64,000 nucleotides of DNA from the NCBI RefSeq assembly GCF_000517445.1, contig NZ_CP006965.1, positions 1,650,681 to 1,714,680 on the forward strand. The letters run 5' to 3'. The notes beneath the pieces were generated by a model, which worked only from the letters and a program-made list of their open reading frames with translations, ran no database searches and was not told where the DNA came from. How positions within the stretch are numbered: the first letter of the stretch is position 1; each line of letters starts with the position of its first letter. The position numbers were made by a program, and so were the translations under genes. Below, piece by piece: positions 34,476 through 42,543 of the stretch. This stretch comes from Thermococcus paralvinellae. Lineage in GTDB: Archaea; Methanobacteriota_B; Thermococci; Thermococcales; Thermococcaceae.

Positions 34476-34703
34476 TCAGATTGCAATCATTGTTGACGTC
34501 ATCTGTATTTCAGGCATTTTTCTTATTTTTTCTGTTATGAACTGGTCTAAGTCCTTGAGTGTGTCTGTCTCAACTTTAACAATCAAATCGTACTCTCCGT
34601 AAACCACGTAAGCTTCTTTAACTTCGGGCATTGCCAAAAGTTTCTCCATAACTTCTCTTTCCTTTCCAGCGGCTGTCACCATTAAAATAAATGCTGTCAC
34701 CAT
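34476..34703 (-). CDS. Stand-alone Lrp/AsnC ligand-binding (RAM) domain protein
   Basis: A 75-residue protein made only of the RAM effector domain (MVTAFILMVTAAGKEREVMEKL, VKEAYVVYGEYDLIVKVE). It has no DNA-binding domain. Such 'demi' Lrp proteins are known in Pyrococcus and form rings that bind amino acids; they can mix with full Lrp proteins to change their action. ATG 34703 follows GGTGGTAGAC. The 3' end is convergent with the DUF47 gene, 12 bases away. Confidence 0.88.
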   Translation of the reverse strand: MVTAFILMVTAAGKEREVMEKLLAMPEVKEAYVVYGEYDLIVKVETDTLKDLDQFITEKIRKMPEIQMTSTMIAI

Positions 34704-34828
34704 GTCTACCACCAATTTATAGTTTGTTTCCTGAGATATTTAAGGCTATCGGAAAAGTGAATACAGATTTATGAATCGTGTCAAAATTTAGCTGAATTCT
34801 TTAAAAATAGTACTAATTTAAGTCCAAA

Positions 34829-34838
34829 GATATATATT
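34829..34838 (+). promoter_or_regulatory. TATA box of the kinase-like gene
   Basis: GATATATATT, preceded by AAGTCCAAA, is 24-33 bases before ATG 34862. This spacing points to a leaderless message. Confidence 0.5.
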
Positions 34839-34861
34839 TCAAACCTAACTATCTACTGAAA

Positions 34862-35524
34862 ATGGGAAGTGCCATGATTGAGCATCTGATCAGCGGAGAA
34901 GAACTACAAGAGTTTGGGTATTTCATGAGAAAAAAAGGAATAGAAGAACTCATCTTTTATTCAAAGGGAACCACAAGCCTAGTTTTTCTTGGAAAATTCC
35001 AAGGAAAGAAGGTTGTTGTGAAGCTTGAGAGAGAAGACACTCCACGCAAGAATTTCAAAAGAGAGGCAGAGATCCTGAAATTGCTTGAGGGACATGACAT
35101 AACTCCAGAACTTATAGACTACGGAATCTTTAGGGGAAAGGAATACTTGGTGAGAGAGTTCGCTGAGGGAGAACCCCTCCTATATGCAGATGTTGAAAAA
35201 CACCATTTAATCGAAATTGCAAAGAAAACCCACAAGCTCGATGTTCTTGGTATAGATCATGGCCAAATTCAGGGGGGAAAGCATATTATAATTGGGAACG
35301 CTGTGTGGATAATTGACTTTGAAAAAGCCAGCACGAGGAGAAAGCCCAAGAACTTAACATCTGCCATGGCAATGCTGTTTTTGAATGAAAATGTTATATC
35401 AAAGAGAATTCGAGAGAAATTCAGGATAAATGATGAATTCCTAGTAGAATTGAAAAAAGCTTTGAAGGAATACAAAGAAAGCAAAAATGTCAAAAAGATT
35501 TTAACTCTTATTTCCAGCCTTTAA
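34862..35524 (+). CDS. Small protein-kinase-like fold protein (RIO/Bud32-like)
   Basis: A 220-residue compact kinase-fold protein. Visible features are TTSLVFLGKFQGKKVVVKLERE (the ATP-binding sheet with its Lys), an EAEILKLLEGHDITPELIDYG helix-linker region, YLVREFAEGEPL (hinge), and DHGQIQGGKHIIIG plus WIIDFEKAS in place of HRDxxxxN and DFG. The pattern DxxQ...DFE resembles RIO, Bud32 and LPS-kinase families. Activity on proteins or small molecules is unknown. The 3' end overlaps the convergent membrane gene by 24 bases. Confidence 0.72.
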   Translation: MGSAMIEHLISGEELQEFGYFMRKKGIEELIFYSKGTTSLVFLGKFQGKKVVVKLEREDTPRKNFKREAEILKLLEGHDITPELIDYGIFRGKEYLVREFAEGEPLLYADVEKHHLIEIAKKTHKLDVLGIDHGQIQGGKHIIIGNAVWIIDFEKASTRRKPKNLTSAMAMLFLNENVISKRIREKFRINDEFLVELKKALKEYKESKNVKKILTLISSL

Positions 35525-35818
35525 TCTGTCAACACCATATATTGCTAGAGGAATAACAACAGCCATTGCAATCAAACCTATTCTGGGATCTGCAAAATAC
35601 TCAAAAGCCAATATTACGAAAACTGTTAACCCCATCATTAAGAATAAATCCTTGTCAAACAGCCTTGACTTAGCCAAGATGTTCTGTTCCCTTGCTATAT
35701 ATGCTAGATAAAATGGAATCCCTAGAGCAGCAATGACAATTCCAGCATATGTTCTCAAGATTACCGAAACTATAAGACCAATGAATAGGATTAAACCAAT
35801 TCTATATTCTACCTTCAT
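35501..35818 (-). CDS. Small membrane protein of unknown function
   Basis: A 105-residue protein with about four membrane segments (IGLILFIGLIVSVILRTY, AGIVIAALGIPFYLAYIA, LFLMMGLTVFVILAFEYF, IGLIAMAVVIPLAIYGV). A basic loop (REQNILAKSRLFDKD) lies in the middle. GAGGTGG precedes the ATG. No family is recognised. It is convergent with the kinase-like gene. Confidence 0.62.
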   Translation of the reverse strand: MKVEYRIGLILFIGLIVSVILRTYAGIVIAALGIPFYLAYIAREQNILAKSRLFDKDLFLMMGLTVFVILAFEYFADPRIGLIAMAVVIPLAIYGVDRLKAGNKS

Positions 35819-35892
35819 ATTTTTTCCACCTCACAAAAAATGGTTAAATTTTAAATACTTTTAAAGATTCCCTAAATATAGGTGGTAACGTT

Positions 35893-37791
35893 ATGAGTAA
35901 AATCGAATGGAATGAGAAAACTTTTGCTAAGTTCTCTTATTTGAGCGATGTAAGAATCTCAAAGGACGGAAAGCAGATAGCATATGTTCTTACAAAAGCA
36001 AACCTCAAAGACAACAAATATGAGAACACAATCGTCATTGAAGACCTTGAAAGTGGAGTTAGAAAGTTTGTAGAAGATGCGTCAATACCTCGCTTCTCTC
36101 CAAGCGGGACAAAGATGAGCTTTGTAAGACCTAATGAAGAGAAAAAGATAAGCGAACTATGGCTTGTTGATTTAAGATCAATGAGCGCCAAGAAGCTCAT
36201 GGAGGTTAAGAATATCCTCAACGTAAGCTGGAGCGACGATGATAGGCGTTTGCTAATTACCGGCTTCAAGAGGAGAGAAGATGAGGACTTTATATTTGAG
36301 GATGACGTTCCAGTGTGGTTTGACAGTAAGGGCTTCTTCGATGGCGAAAAAACAACTTTCTGGATTTATGACACTGAAGGAGAAGAGATTTTAGACGAGT
36401 TCACAACTGATAAATTCTCCTCTGCAATCTGGCATGGAGATGAGATAATCTACAACGTTCCTCACAGAGAAAACAACAAGCCTCAGTTCTTCAAGTTCTA
36501 CGACATATACCGCTATAAAGATGGAGAGAGGGAAACGATATTCGAAAAAGTTTCATTTGCAGCAATTGACTCCAATGGAAAAGAAGTTTTGCTCATAGGG
36601 AAGCCAAGGAAGGAAAAAATCAGTGAGCATGATTACCTCTACCTTTGGGATGGTAAAGAAGTCAAGCCATTGACAGAGCGCTTTATTTACAACAACTGGG
36701 ACGGAAAGCTCGATGCTGAAGGAAACCTCTACTTCTTGAGTCCAAGAGAGGGGAGGGTTTCATTATATAAGCTCAGTGATGATGAGCTAACTCCAATAGT
36801 TGATGAGAACGCTTGGGTCATGCAGTTTGATGTGAGCAACGATGGAAAAGTTGTTCTTCTAAAGCAGACAGACACAAAGCTCAGCGAAGTGTTCCTCTGG
36901 GACGGAGAGCTCAAGCAAATAACTGATTACAATGGTCCAATTTTATCGAAGCTCAAAACGAGACCAATAAGGCACTTCCGCTTTAAGTCCCTTGATTTGG
37001 AGCTTGATGGATGGTATATCAAGCCTGACATCAAAGAAGGTGAAAAAGCTCCTGTTATAGTGTTCGTTCACGGCGGTCCAAAGGGGATGTACGGCTATTA
37101 CTTCAAATACGAAATGCAGTTAATGGCTGACAAAGGCTACTACATAGTTTTCGTCAACCCAAGAGGAAGTAACGGTTACGATGAAGATTTTGCCTTGAGA
37201 GTTCTCGAAAGGACAGGCTTAGAGGACTTTCAGGATATAATGAATGGAATTGAGGAATTCTTCAAACTTGAGCTCCAAGCTGACAAAGAGAGAGTAGGAA
37301 TCACGGGAATAAGCTACGGCGGCTTTATGACGAACTGGGCATTAACCCAGAGCGATTTGTTCAAAGCAGGAATAAGTGAAAACGGCATAAGCTACTGGTT
37401 GACAAGCTATGCCTTCTCAGACATAGGCTTATGGTTCGACAAGGAAGTTATCGGCGACAATCCACTCGAAAACGAGAACTACAAAAAGCTCAGCCCATTG
37501 TTCTATGCACAAAACGTTAAAGCACCAATACTAATCATCCACAGCCTCGAGGACTATCGCTGCCCACTCGACCAGTCGGTGATGTTTTATCATGTGCTTA
37601 AGGACTTGGGAAAAGAGGCTTACATTGCAATCTTCAAGAGAGGCGCTCATGGGCATAGCATAAGAGGTTCACCAAGACACAGGGCAAAGAGATACAAACT
37701 CTTCATGGAGTTCTTTGAGAGAAAGCTGAAGAAATATGAGGAAGGCTTCGACGTCGAGAAGATTTTGAAGGAAGAGAAGGGAGAGAATTGA
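35893..37791 (+). CDS. S9 family peptidase (acylaminoacyl-peptidase type)
   Basis: A 632-residue paralogue of the peptidase at 9674. It has the same propeller-plus-hydrolase plan. The catalytic triad is Ser474 (GISYGGF), Asp554 (LEDYR) and His586 (GAHGHS). The oxyanion region is HGGPKGMYGYY. It probably releases N-acylated or short-peptide N termini. Compared with its paralogue the His region is GAHGHSIRGSPRH rather than ENHDLSRSGKP, so specificity may differ. Its TATA-like TTTTAAATACT lies about 40 bases before the ATG, which follows GGTGGTAACGTT. Confidence 0.93.
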   Translation: MSKIEWNEKTFAKFSYLSDVRISKDGKQIAYVLTKANLKDNKYENTIVIEDLESGVRKFVEDASIPRFSPSGTKMSFVRPNEEKKISELWLVDLRSMSAKKLMEVKNILNVSWSDDDRRLLITGFKRREDEDFIFEDDVPVWFDSKGFFDGEKTTFWIYDTEGEEILDEFTTDKFSSAIWHGDEIIYNVPHRENNKPQFFKFYDIYRYKDGERETIFEKVSFAAIDSNGKEVLLIGKPRKEKISEHDYLYLWDGKEVKPLTERFIYNNWDGKLDAEGNLYFLSPREGRVSLYKLSDDELTPIVDENAWVMQFDVSNDGKVVLLKQTDTKLSEVFLWDGELKQITDYNGPILSKLKTRPIRHFRFKSLDLELDGWYIKPDIKEGEKAPVIVFVHGGPKGMYGYYFKYEMQLMADKGYYIVFVNPRGSNGYDEDFALRVLERTGLEDFQDIMNGIEEFFKLELQADKERVGITGISYGGFMTNWALTQSDLFKAGISENGISYWLTSYAFSDIGLWFDKEVIGDNPLENENYKKLSPLFYAQNVKAPILIIHSLEDYRCPLDQSVMFYHVLKDLGKEAYIAIFKRGAHGHSIRGSPRHRAKRYKLFMEFFERKLKKYEEGFDVEKILKEEKGEN

Positions 37792-37793
37792 TA

Positions 37794-38645
37794 TCACCCA
37801 AATTTCCTCCCCACAACGCCCAAAGCTTCCTCTACCCTCTTCACATTTTTGAAGCCAACTTTTCTCAACCTTTCCATAACTCCTCTCTGCAAATCTTTTC
37901 TCCTAAATTTCTTTCCGGGGTTGCCGACATAGTGGAAAATCCTTCCTCCAGGCTTAAGAACTCTAAAGAGTTCAGCATAAAACTCCTCACTGTAAAGCTC
38001 ACCAGCCAATGAAAATCGCGGCGGATCGTGGATAATCACATCAAACGTCTCATCCTTAAACTTTCTGATAACCTCAAAAACATCTCCTTGAATTACTTGA
38101 ATGTTTTGGGAGTGAAAGACCTCATAGCTCCAAGGATTTAGCTTAGCAAGCTCAATAACGTTTGGGTCTTTTTCTACAGTTATCACATAAGCCCCCCTCT
38201 TTGCGCTCTCTATTGCTGTGTAGCCCAATCCCATGCAGGTGTCAAGGACAAATTCGTCTTCCTTTGGCTCAACAGCTTTAATTTTAGCCCTTGTATCCCA
38301 AAGAGGATTTGTATCCTTAGTGCGATGCATCCTTATTCCATTAATCTCTATCGTTGGCGGGATCGTTGGAACAAGCTTGTAGAAGTGCTCGCCAGCAATA
38401 GCAGCTTTAAAAACATGTCCATTCTTCACGAAATAAACTGTGCCATCATCTTTTGCTATCTTCTCGATGATTTCCTTCTCAACTTCACTCCCATCAGGAA
38501 AAATTATCCTGTCTTCTTCAACTTTTATGACAAAAGTTCTGTTTGTTTTCCTCAAATCGAGGTTTAACCTAACCTCGCCCTTTGAGAGCAGAAGCCTACG
38601 TGCCTCCCTAAATGTTAAAAAATAGGCTTGAAACTCAGGCTTCAA
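37794..38645 (-). CDS. Class I SAM-dependent methyltransferase (COG2521-like)
   Basis: A 283-residue protein. An N-terminal domain of about 110 residues precedes a Rossmann methyltransferase with motif I VLDTCMGLGYTAIESA, acidic post-I VITVEKDP and motif IV IIHDPPRF. DPPR resembles the DPPY/NPPY motif of N-methyltransferases acting on nucleic acid or protein, but with Arg in place of Tyr. The substrate is unknown. A TTG at 38645 has GGTGATTTAC before it; the GTG at 38654 overlaps that site. Confidence 0.8.
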   Translation of the reverse strand: MKPEFQAYFLTFREARRLLLSKGEVRLNLDLRKTNRTFVIKVEEDRIIFPDGSEVEKEIIEKIAKDDGTVYFVKNGHVFKAAIAGEHFYKLVPTIPPTIEINGIRMHRTKDTNPLWDTRAKIKAVEPKEDEFVLDTCMGLGYTAIESAKRGAYVITVEKDPNVIELAKLNPWSYEVFHSQNIQVIQGDVFEVIRKFKDETFDVIIHDPPRFSLAGELYSEEFYAELFRVLKPGGRIFHYVGNPGKKFRRKDLQRGVMERLRKVGFKNVKRVEEALGVVGRKFG

Positions 38646-38693
38646 GTAAATCACCTTAGAAAAACAAAAGAGGGGAAGTTTAAAAATCCATCC

Positions 38694-39629
38694 CTAACCA
38701 ACAACCCTTTCAAAAACCCTCTCGAAGTTCTTGAAAGCTATTGCTTCAATTTCCTTTTTGCTGAACCTCTCATTCAACTTTTCCAAAAGTACCGGGATTT
38801 TACTCTCATTCTCAAATCCTTCAACGCTCTCTCCTTTCCAGCCTTTCAGATAATACACAAAGTCAAAGCCCAGGCCAACATGCTTGTATCCGGCTAAATC
38901 AACCATGTAAGCGATGTGCTCAACATATTTATCAAGCGTTGGCTTTTCTTTGTCAACAAAGCTTGGAATCGCCACAGCTCCGATGACTCCGTCTCTCTCA
39001 GCTATCGCCTTAATCTGCTCATCTGTCAAATTCCTCTTATTGTTACAGAGAGCTTTTGCATTTGAATGAGAAGCTATAACTGGAAAGGCTGTCGTTTCAA
39101 GAGCATCCCAGAAGCCCTTCTCGTTTATGTGGCTTAAATCGATCACTATTCCAAGCTCCTCGGCTTTTCCAAGAACTTCAACTCCAAAGTTAGTCAAGCC
39201 ACCGTTAGTTCTCTCAAAGACACCATCCCCTATTGCATTTCTTAAGCTCCATGTTAATGTTAGAACCCTCAATCCAAGCTCGTAAAATATCTCAAGCAAG
39301 TCCAAGCTGTCTTCTATTGGCTCTCCACCCTCCAAGCCAAGCCATAGAGCAACCCTACCGTTTTTTATGGCATTTCTCATCTCTTCAACAGTGGTTACAA
39401 CTGCAAACTTTTCGCTTTCAAGGACATCTTTGTAGAGCTGGTTTATAACCTCAAGTCCATATCTCAAAGCTTGATGCCTTCTATCTGGTCTTGTCCAAAC
39501 TGCCATAACACGAGCTTTTATATGATCTCCAAAGAACTTCCCGAATTCACTATCAAGAACTCTATTCTTTCCTTCTTTTCGCATATCATAAATATAAGTG
39601 GGCAAATCAGAATGGGCATCAAAGATCAT
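38694..39629 (-). CDS. Membrane (renal)-type dipeptidase, M19 family
   Basis: A 311-residue metallopeptidase of the M19 family, with the amidohydrolase fold. Zinc ligands are expected in FDAHSDLP (HxD, residues 3-10), LGLEGGEPIEDS (Glu), DLSHINEKGF and VIASHSNAKALC (His). YKHVGLGFDFVYYLKG completes the site. It splits dipeptides and may act with the S9 peptidase next door in peptide breakdown. No signal peptide is present, so it is cytoplasmic. GGTGATAGC precedes the ATG. Confidence 0.92.
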   Translation of the reverse strand: MIFDAHSDLPTYIYDMRKEGKNRVLDSEFGKFFGDHIKARVMAVWTRPDRRHQALRYGLEVINQLYKDVLESEKFAVVTTVEEMRNAIKNGRVALWLGLEGGEPIEDSLDLLEIFYELGLRVLTLTWSLRNAIGDGVFERTNGGLTNFGVEVLGKAEELGIVIDLSHINEKGFWDALETTAFPVIASHSNAKALCNNKRNLTDEQIKAIAERDGVIGAVAIPSFVDKEKPTLDKYVEHIAYMVDLAGYKHVGLGFDFVYYLKGWKGESVEGFENESKIPVLLEKLNERFSKKEIEAIAFKNFERVFERVVG

Positions 39630-39780
39630 GCTATCACCAAGAGAAGAACGAGTTTGAAATATTTAACACTATACCTACAAAAGCAGCGATACCAATAAAC
39701 CACCACTCCTAAACACTCTTATAAACCCCTCAAAACTAATAGTATTTCCGAACACATCTAGCTGATAAACGGTGATAAAA

Positions 39781-40323
39781 ATGCTCACCTTAGCGTTATA
39801 CAACTCATATGACCCTAAGAGACTCCATGAGGCACATTTAAGGGCAATTGCCAGAGCAGCTCCAATTTGCTATGCATTCGATTTTCACTTAGCACTGGTT
39901 GGATTCCCATTTAATGAGAAACCTCTCGACTTGGCAGAGAGAATATCTGAAAATACAACAATTGGAGAAGGAGGAAAATACCTTCTTGAGCTTGCTAAGA
40001 AAAATAAGTTCCATCTGTTAGAATTTCCAAAAAGAGGGTTTCCACCCCAATTTGGCAATATAATAGCAACAACCAGAAAGCCCAATGAGGATAAAGAAAT
40101 AACTGCCATAGAAGTTGCTAAAAGAGCCCTAAAAGGAGAGAGCTTTATGTTGATTGTCGGCCTGGGAAGACACGGACTTCCAAAGGAAATCTTTAAGTTA
40201 GCCGAGTACCACTTGGATATAACAGATGGCAGAAGAATAAGCCTAGAAACATGCACTGCCATAGGAGCAATCCCGACTAAAATTAGAACCTTAATGGAGG
40301 CGCTAAAATGGATGAAAAGATAA
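39781..40323 (+). CDS. DUF531 family protein (SPOUT-like)
   Basis: A 180-residue archaeal DUF531 protein. The C-terminal half has GESFMLIVGLGRHGLPKEI and ISLETCTAIGAIPTKI, like the deep-knot SAM-binding loop of SPOUT methyltransferases. An RNA-methylating role is inferred only. The start ATG 39781 follows GGTGATAAAA. The signal peptidase gene starts within its last 16 bases, so they form an operon. Confidence 0.8.
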   Translation: MLTLALYNSYDPKRLHEAHLRAIARAAPICYAFDFHLALVGFPFNEKPLDLAERISENTTIGEGGKYLLELAKKNKFHLLEFPKRGFPPQFGNIIATTRKPNEDKEITAIEVAKRALKGESFMLIVGLGRHGLPKEIFKLAEYHLDITDGRRISLETCTAIGAIPTKIRTLMEALKWMKR

Positions 40324-40781
40324 AAAACTGGAAAAATGACCTTGCATTCATTATAATCTCACTAATTGTTGTATTTGCAATACATAACGGACTAAAAATA
40401 GTCCTGCACACCGATTCACCCCTTGTCATAGTTGTAAGCGGTTCAATGGAGCCCGTGTTTTATAGGGGCGATGTCGTGCTTCTCAAAGGGGTTAAGCCAG
40501 AGGATATAAAAATCGGTGATGTAGTTGTGTACAAAAGGCCATACACTAAGTATCCTATAATCCACAGGGTTAGGGCAATTGAAAAGCTTGTGTTGAATGG
40601 TAAGGAAGAGCTTTGTTTTGTTACTTGGGGAGACAACAACCCTGCACCTGATCCGTATCCATATGGTGGAAAAATTCTGCCGTGTGTTCCACAGGAGGCC
40701 GTTGAGGCAAAAGCTCTGCTCGTCTTTCCAAAGATTGGTCTGATTCCGCTGGAAATCAGGGAAAGGCTAGGCTTAACTTGA
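40308..40781 (+). CDS. Archaeal-type signal peptidase I
   Basis: A 157-residue S26B signal peptidase of SipW/ER type. One N-terminal membrane segment (LAFIIISLIVVFAIHNGL) anchors the catalytic domain outside. SGSMEPV supplies the nucleophile Ser46, and YPIIHRV has His86 in place of the bacterial Lys. WGDNNPAPD contains the conserved Asp109 and Asp115 region. It removes signal peptides from secreted proteins, of which several are encoded in this window. The start lies inside the DUF531 gene, where GGAGGCGCTAAA acts as ribosome site. Confidence 0.92.
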   Translation: MDEKIKNWKNDLAFIIISLIVVFAIHNGLKIVLHTDSPLVIVVSGSMEPVFYRGDVVLLKGVKPEDIKIGDVVVYKRPYTKYPIIHRVRAIEKLVLNGKEELCFVTWGDNNPAPDPYPYGGKILPCVPQEAVEAKALLVFPKIGLIPLEIRERLGLT

Positions 40782-40787
40782 ATATTT

Positions 40788-40844
40788 CGGGATGATGTGA
40801 GGGTAGGTAGCTGAGCTGTGATGACCTAATCGGCCCCTGACCGC
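40788..40844 (+). ncRNA. C/D box guide sRNA (plus strand)
   Basis: The box order is C ATGATGT (40792-40798), 12-base guide, D' CTGA (40811-40814), 3-base spacer, C' GTGATGA (40818-40824), 12-base guide CCTAATCGGCCC, and D CTGA (40837-40840). Spacing is exactly that of archaeal C/D sRNAs. Only the last base of box C departs from consensus. GG/CC flanks can form a short terminal stem. The D guide would direct 2'-O-methylation at the fifth base, complementary to C in GGGCCGATTAGG. This resembles, from memory, a segment of archaeal 16S rRNA. It lies just after the signal peptidase stop and may be made from that transcript. Confidence 0.85.
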
Positions 40845-40898
40845 TCAGTGGTGACCGCTTTCATCACCCTTCAGAAGGGCTTAGGCTTCATCATCGCA
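40841..40898 (-). ncRNA. C/D box guide sRNA (minus strand), convergent with its neighbour
   Basis: On the minus strand: C ATGATGA (40888-40894), 13-base guide AGCCTAAGCCCTT, D' CTGA (40871-40874), 3-base spacer, C' GTGATGA (40861-40867), 12-base guide AAGCGGTCACCA, and D CTGA (40845-40848). All four boxes match consensus. Its D box is only 4 bases from the D box of the plus-strand sRNA, so the two RNAs meet tail to tail. A TATA-like TTAAAAAGAA about 30 bases upstream (near 40920-40932) could drive it. The predicted targets should be sought in rRNA and tRNA. Confidence 0.83.
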
Positions 40899-40940
40899 CA
40901 TCTTTTTAAGCTCTAAATTCTTTTTAATTTTGGTGATATA

Positions 40941-41690
40941 ATGAGGTTCATTCCACTAATTATCGCCCGTCCTGAAGTTCAAATGGCAATTGACGAAGCC
41001 ATAATGAGAGCCCGCATAGAAGGAAGAGTCGAAGACACTGTTAGATTGTATGTTTTCAAGCCAAGCTCAATAACTATCGGCAGATTTCAGAGTGTTGAGC
41101 ATGATGTTAACTTAGAGAAATGCCAAGAGCTTAACATTCCAGTTGTGAGGAGGATAACCGGCGGAGGGAGTGTTTTCCACGACGCTTATGGAGAGATAAC
41201 TTACAGTGTTGTAGTTAGCGAGGATTTGCATTCAGATTTAAGAGATATATACAAAAGCTATCGCTTGCTAGCTTCTCCCTTAGTTGAAGCTTTGAAGGAA
41301 CTTGGAGTTAAAGCTGAGTTTTCTGGATTGAATGACATAACAGCAAATGGGAAGAAAATCAGCGGTTCTGCACAAACGAGGAGAAAAGGAGTCATTCTGC
41401 AGCATGGAACCTTTATGTATGCAACGAGGCTTGATATTCTAGCCTCAGTGCTGAAAGTCTCAAAGAAAAAGCTTGCCGATAAAGGAGTAAAGAGTATCTG
41501 GGAGAGGGTTACGACGCTTGAGAGGGAAGGGATAAAGCTCAGCAGAAACGATGCTTATGAGCTTTTAAAGGAGAAGTTTTTCGAAGAATTTCCGCTTGAA
41601 GAAGGTGAACTTACAGATTATGAGCTTGAACTCGCTGAAAAACTGATTGAAGAGCGTTATGGGAGAGATGAGTGGAACTTCATGAAATAA
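40941..41690 (+). CDS. lplA: Lipoate-protein ligase/octanoyltransferase-like protein
   Basis: A 249-residue LplA-family catalytic domain. Lipoate-binding motifs are RRITGGGSVFHDAYGEI (71-87), with the conserved NGKKISGSAQ around the acyl-AMP lysine (Lys139). It attaches lipoate or octanoate to carrier proteins such as GcvH or E2-like partners. The accessory domain of bacterial LplA is absent, as usual in archaea. The next gene is a radical SAM protein, which fits lipoyl assembly on the carrier. The start lies after GGTGATATA; TATA-like TTTTTAA is near 40902-40930. Confidence 0.88.
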   Translation: MRFIPLIIARPEVQMAIDEAIMRARIEGRVEDTVRLYVFKPSSITIGRFQSVEHDVNLEKCQELNIPVVRRITGGGSVFHDAYGEITYSVVVSEDLHSDLRDIYKSYRLLASPLVEALKELGVKAEFSGLNDITANGKKISGSAQTRRKGVILQHGTFMYATRLDILASVLKVSKKKLADKGVKSIWERVTTLEREGIKLSRNDAYELLKEKFFEEFPLEEGELTDYELELAEKLIEERYGRDEWNFMK

Positions 41691-41703
41691 AGAGGTATGC
41701 TCC

Positions 41704-42531
41704 ATGAAAAAGCTCAAAATTTACATTCCGGGCATTAAATTTCCCTCAATTTCACTCACTGGAAACTATTGTTCATTAAACTGTGCCCATTGCGGGAAAC
41801 ATTACTTGGAGGGAATGCTGAAGGTTACCCGCTCATCTTTAGTTGAATACTGCAAAAGCCTGGAAAGAGAAGGCTATGTAGGCTGTCTTCTCAGCGGAGG
41901 GCTTGATAATAGATTAAAAGTCCCCCTTGACAAGTTTGCTGAGGAGATAAAAGCTGTTAAGAAGAAAACCAAATTAAAACTCAATGCTCACGTTGGCTTC
42001 ATTGATGAAAAAGATTTAGAGTGGATTAAATACGTTGATGCAGTCTCTCTGGATTTCGTCGGGGCTGATGAAGTGATAAAAAGAGTATACAAAATTGACA
42101 AAACTGTCAAAGATTATCTCAAAATTTTAGACATCTTAACAGAAAACGACGTTAGAGTTGCACCGCATATAACCATCGGACTCGACTTTGGAAAAATTTG
42201 GTGGGAGTATAAAGCAATAGACATGCTCGCTGAATATCCAATAGATGTCCTCGTTTTGGATGTGCTGATTCCAACGAAAGGAAGTGAAATGAAAAACGTT
42301 GAAAAGCCAAGCGTTGAAGAGAGTTTAAAAGTTGTTAAGTATGCAAGGGAAAAGTTTGATGGAGAGCTAAGCATCGGCTGCATGCGCCCTCTTGGAAAAT
42401 GGCGCTTAGAGTTCGACAAAGGTGCAATTTCAGCCGGAATTGATAGAATAACGAATCCTCCGAGAAAAGTTATTGAATGGGCTAAAACCATTAGAGATGT
42501 TGAGATAATCTACGAATGTTGCGTGATGTAG
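41704..42531 (+). CDS. Radical SAM protein, probable archaeal lipoyl synthase component (LipS-like)
   Basis: A 275-residue radical SAM enzyme. The cluster motif is Cys23-x3-Cys27-x2-Cys30 (NYCSLNCAHC). GGLDNR (near residue 66) is the SAM-binding GGE-like segment. The C terminus ends in a Cys pair (ECCVM), and IGCMRP has another Cys, candidates for an auxiliary cluster. It resembles the COG1856 group, related to the LipS1/LipS2 pair shown to insert sulfur into octanoyl groups in Thermococcus. The adjacent lplA-like gene supports this. Which of the two LipS proteins it is cannot be settled, and the second is not in the window. It starts 13 bases after lplA. Confidence 0.75.
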   Translation: MKKLKIYIPGIKFPSISLTGNYCSLNCAHCGKHYLEGMLKVTRSSLVEYCKSLEREGYVGCLLSGGLDNRLKVPLDKFAEEIKAVKKKTKLKLNAHVGFIDEKDLEWIKYVDAVSLDFVGADEVIKRVYKIDKTVKDYLKILDILTENDVRVAPHITIGLDFGKIWWEYKAIDMLAEYPIDVLVLDVLIPTKGSEMKNVEKPSVEESLKVVKYAREKFDGELSIGCMRPLGKWRLEFDKGAISAGIDRITNPPRKVIEWAKTIRDVEIIYECCVM

Positions 42532-42543
42532 GAGGTGAAAAAC

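Noticed and set aside
40861-40920. Simple stem-loop terminator after the signal peptidase gene
   Set aside because: The inverted AAGGGC-like sequences are better explained by the complete C/D box series on the minus strand.
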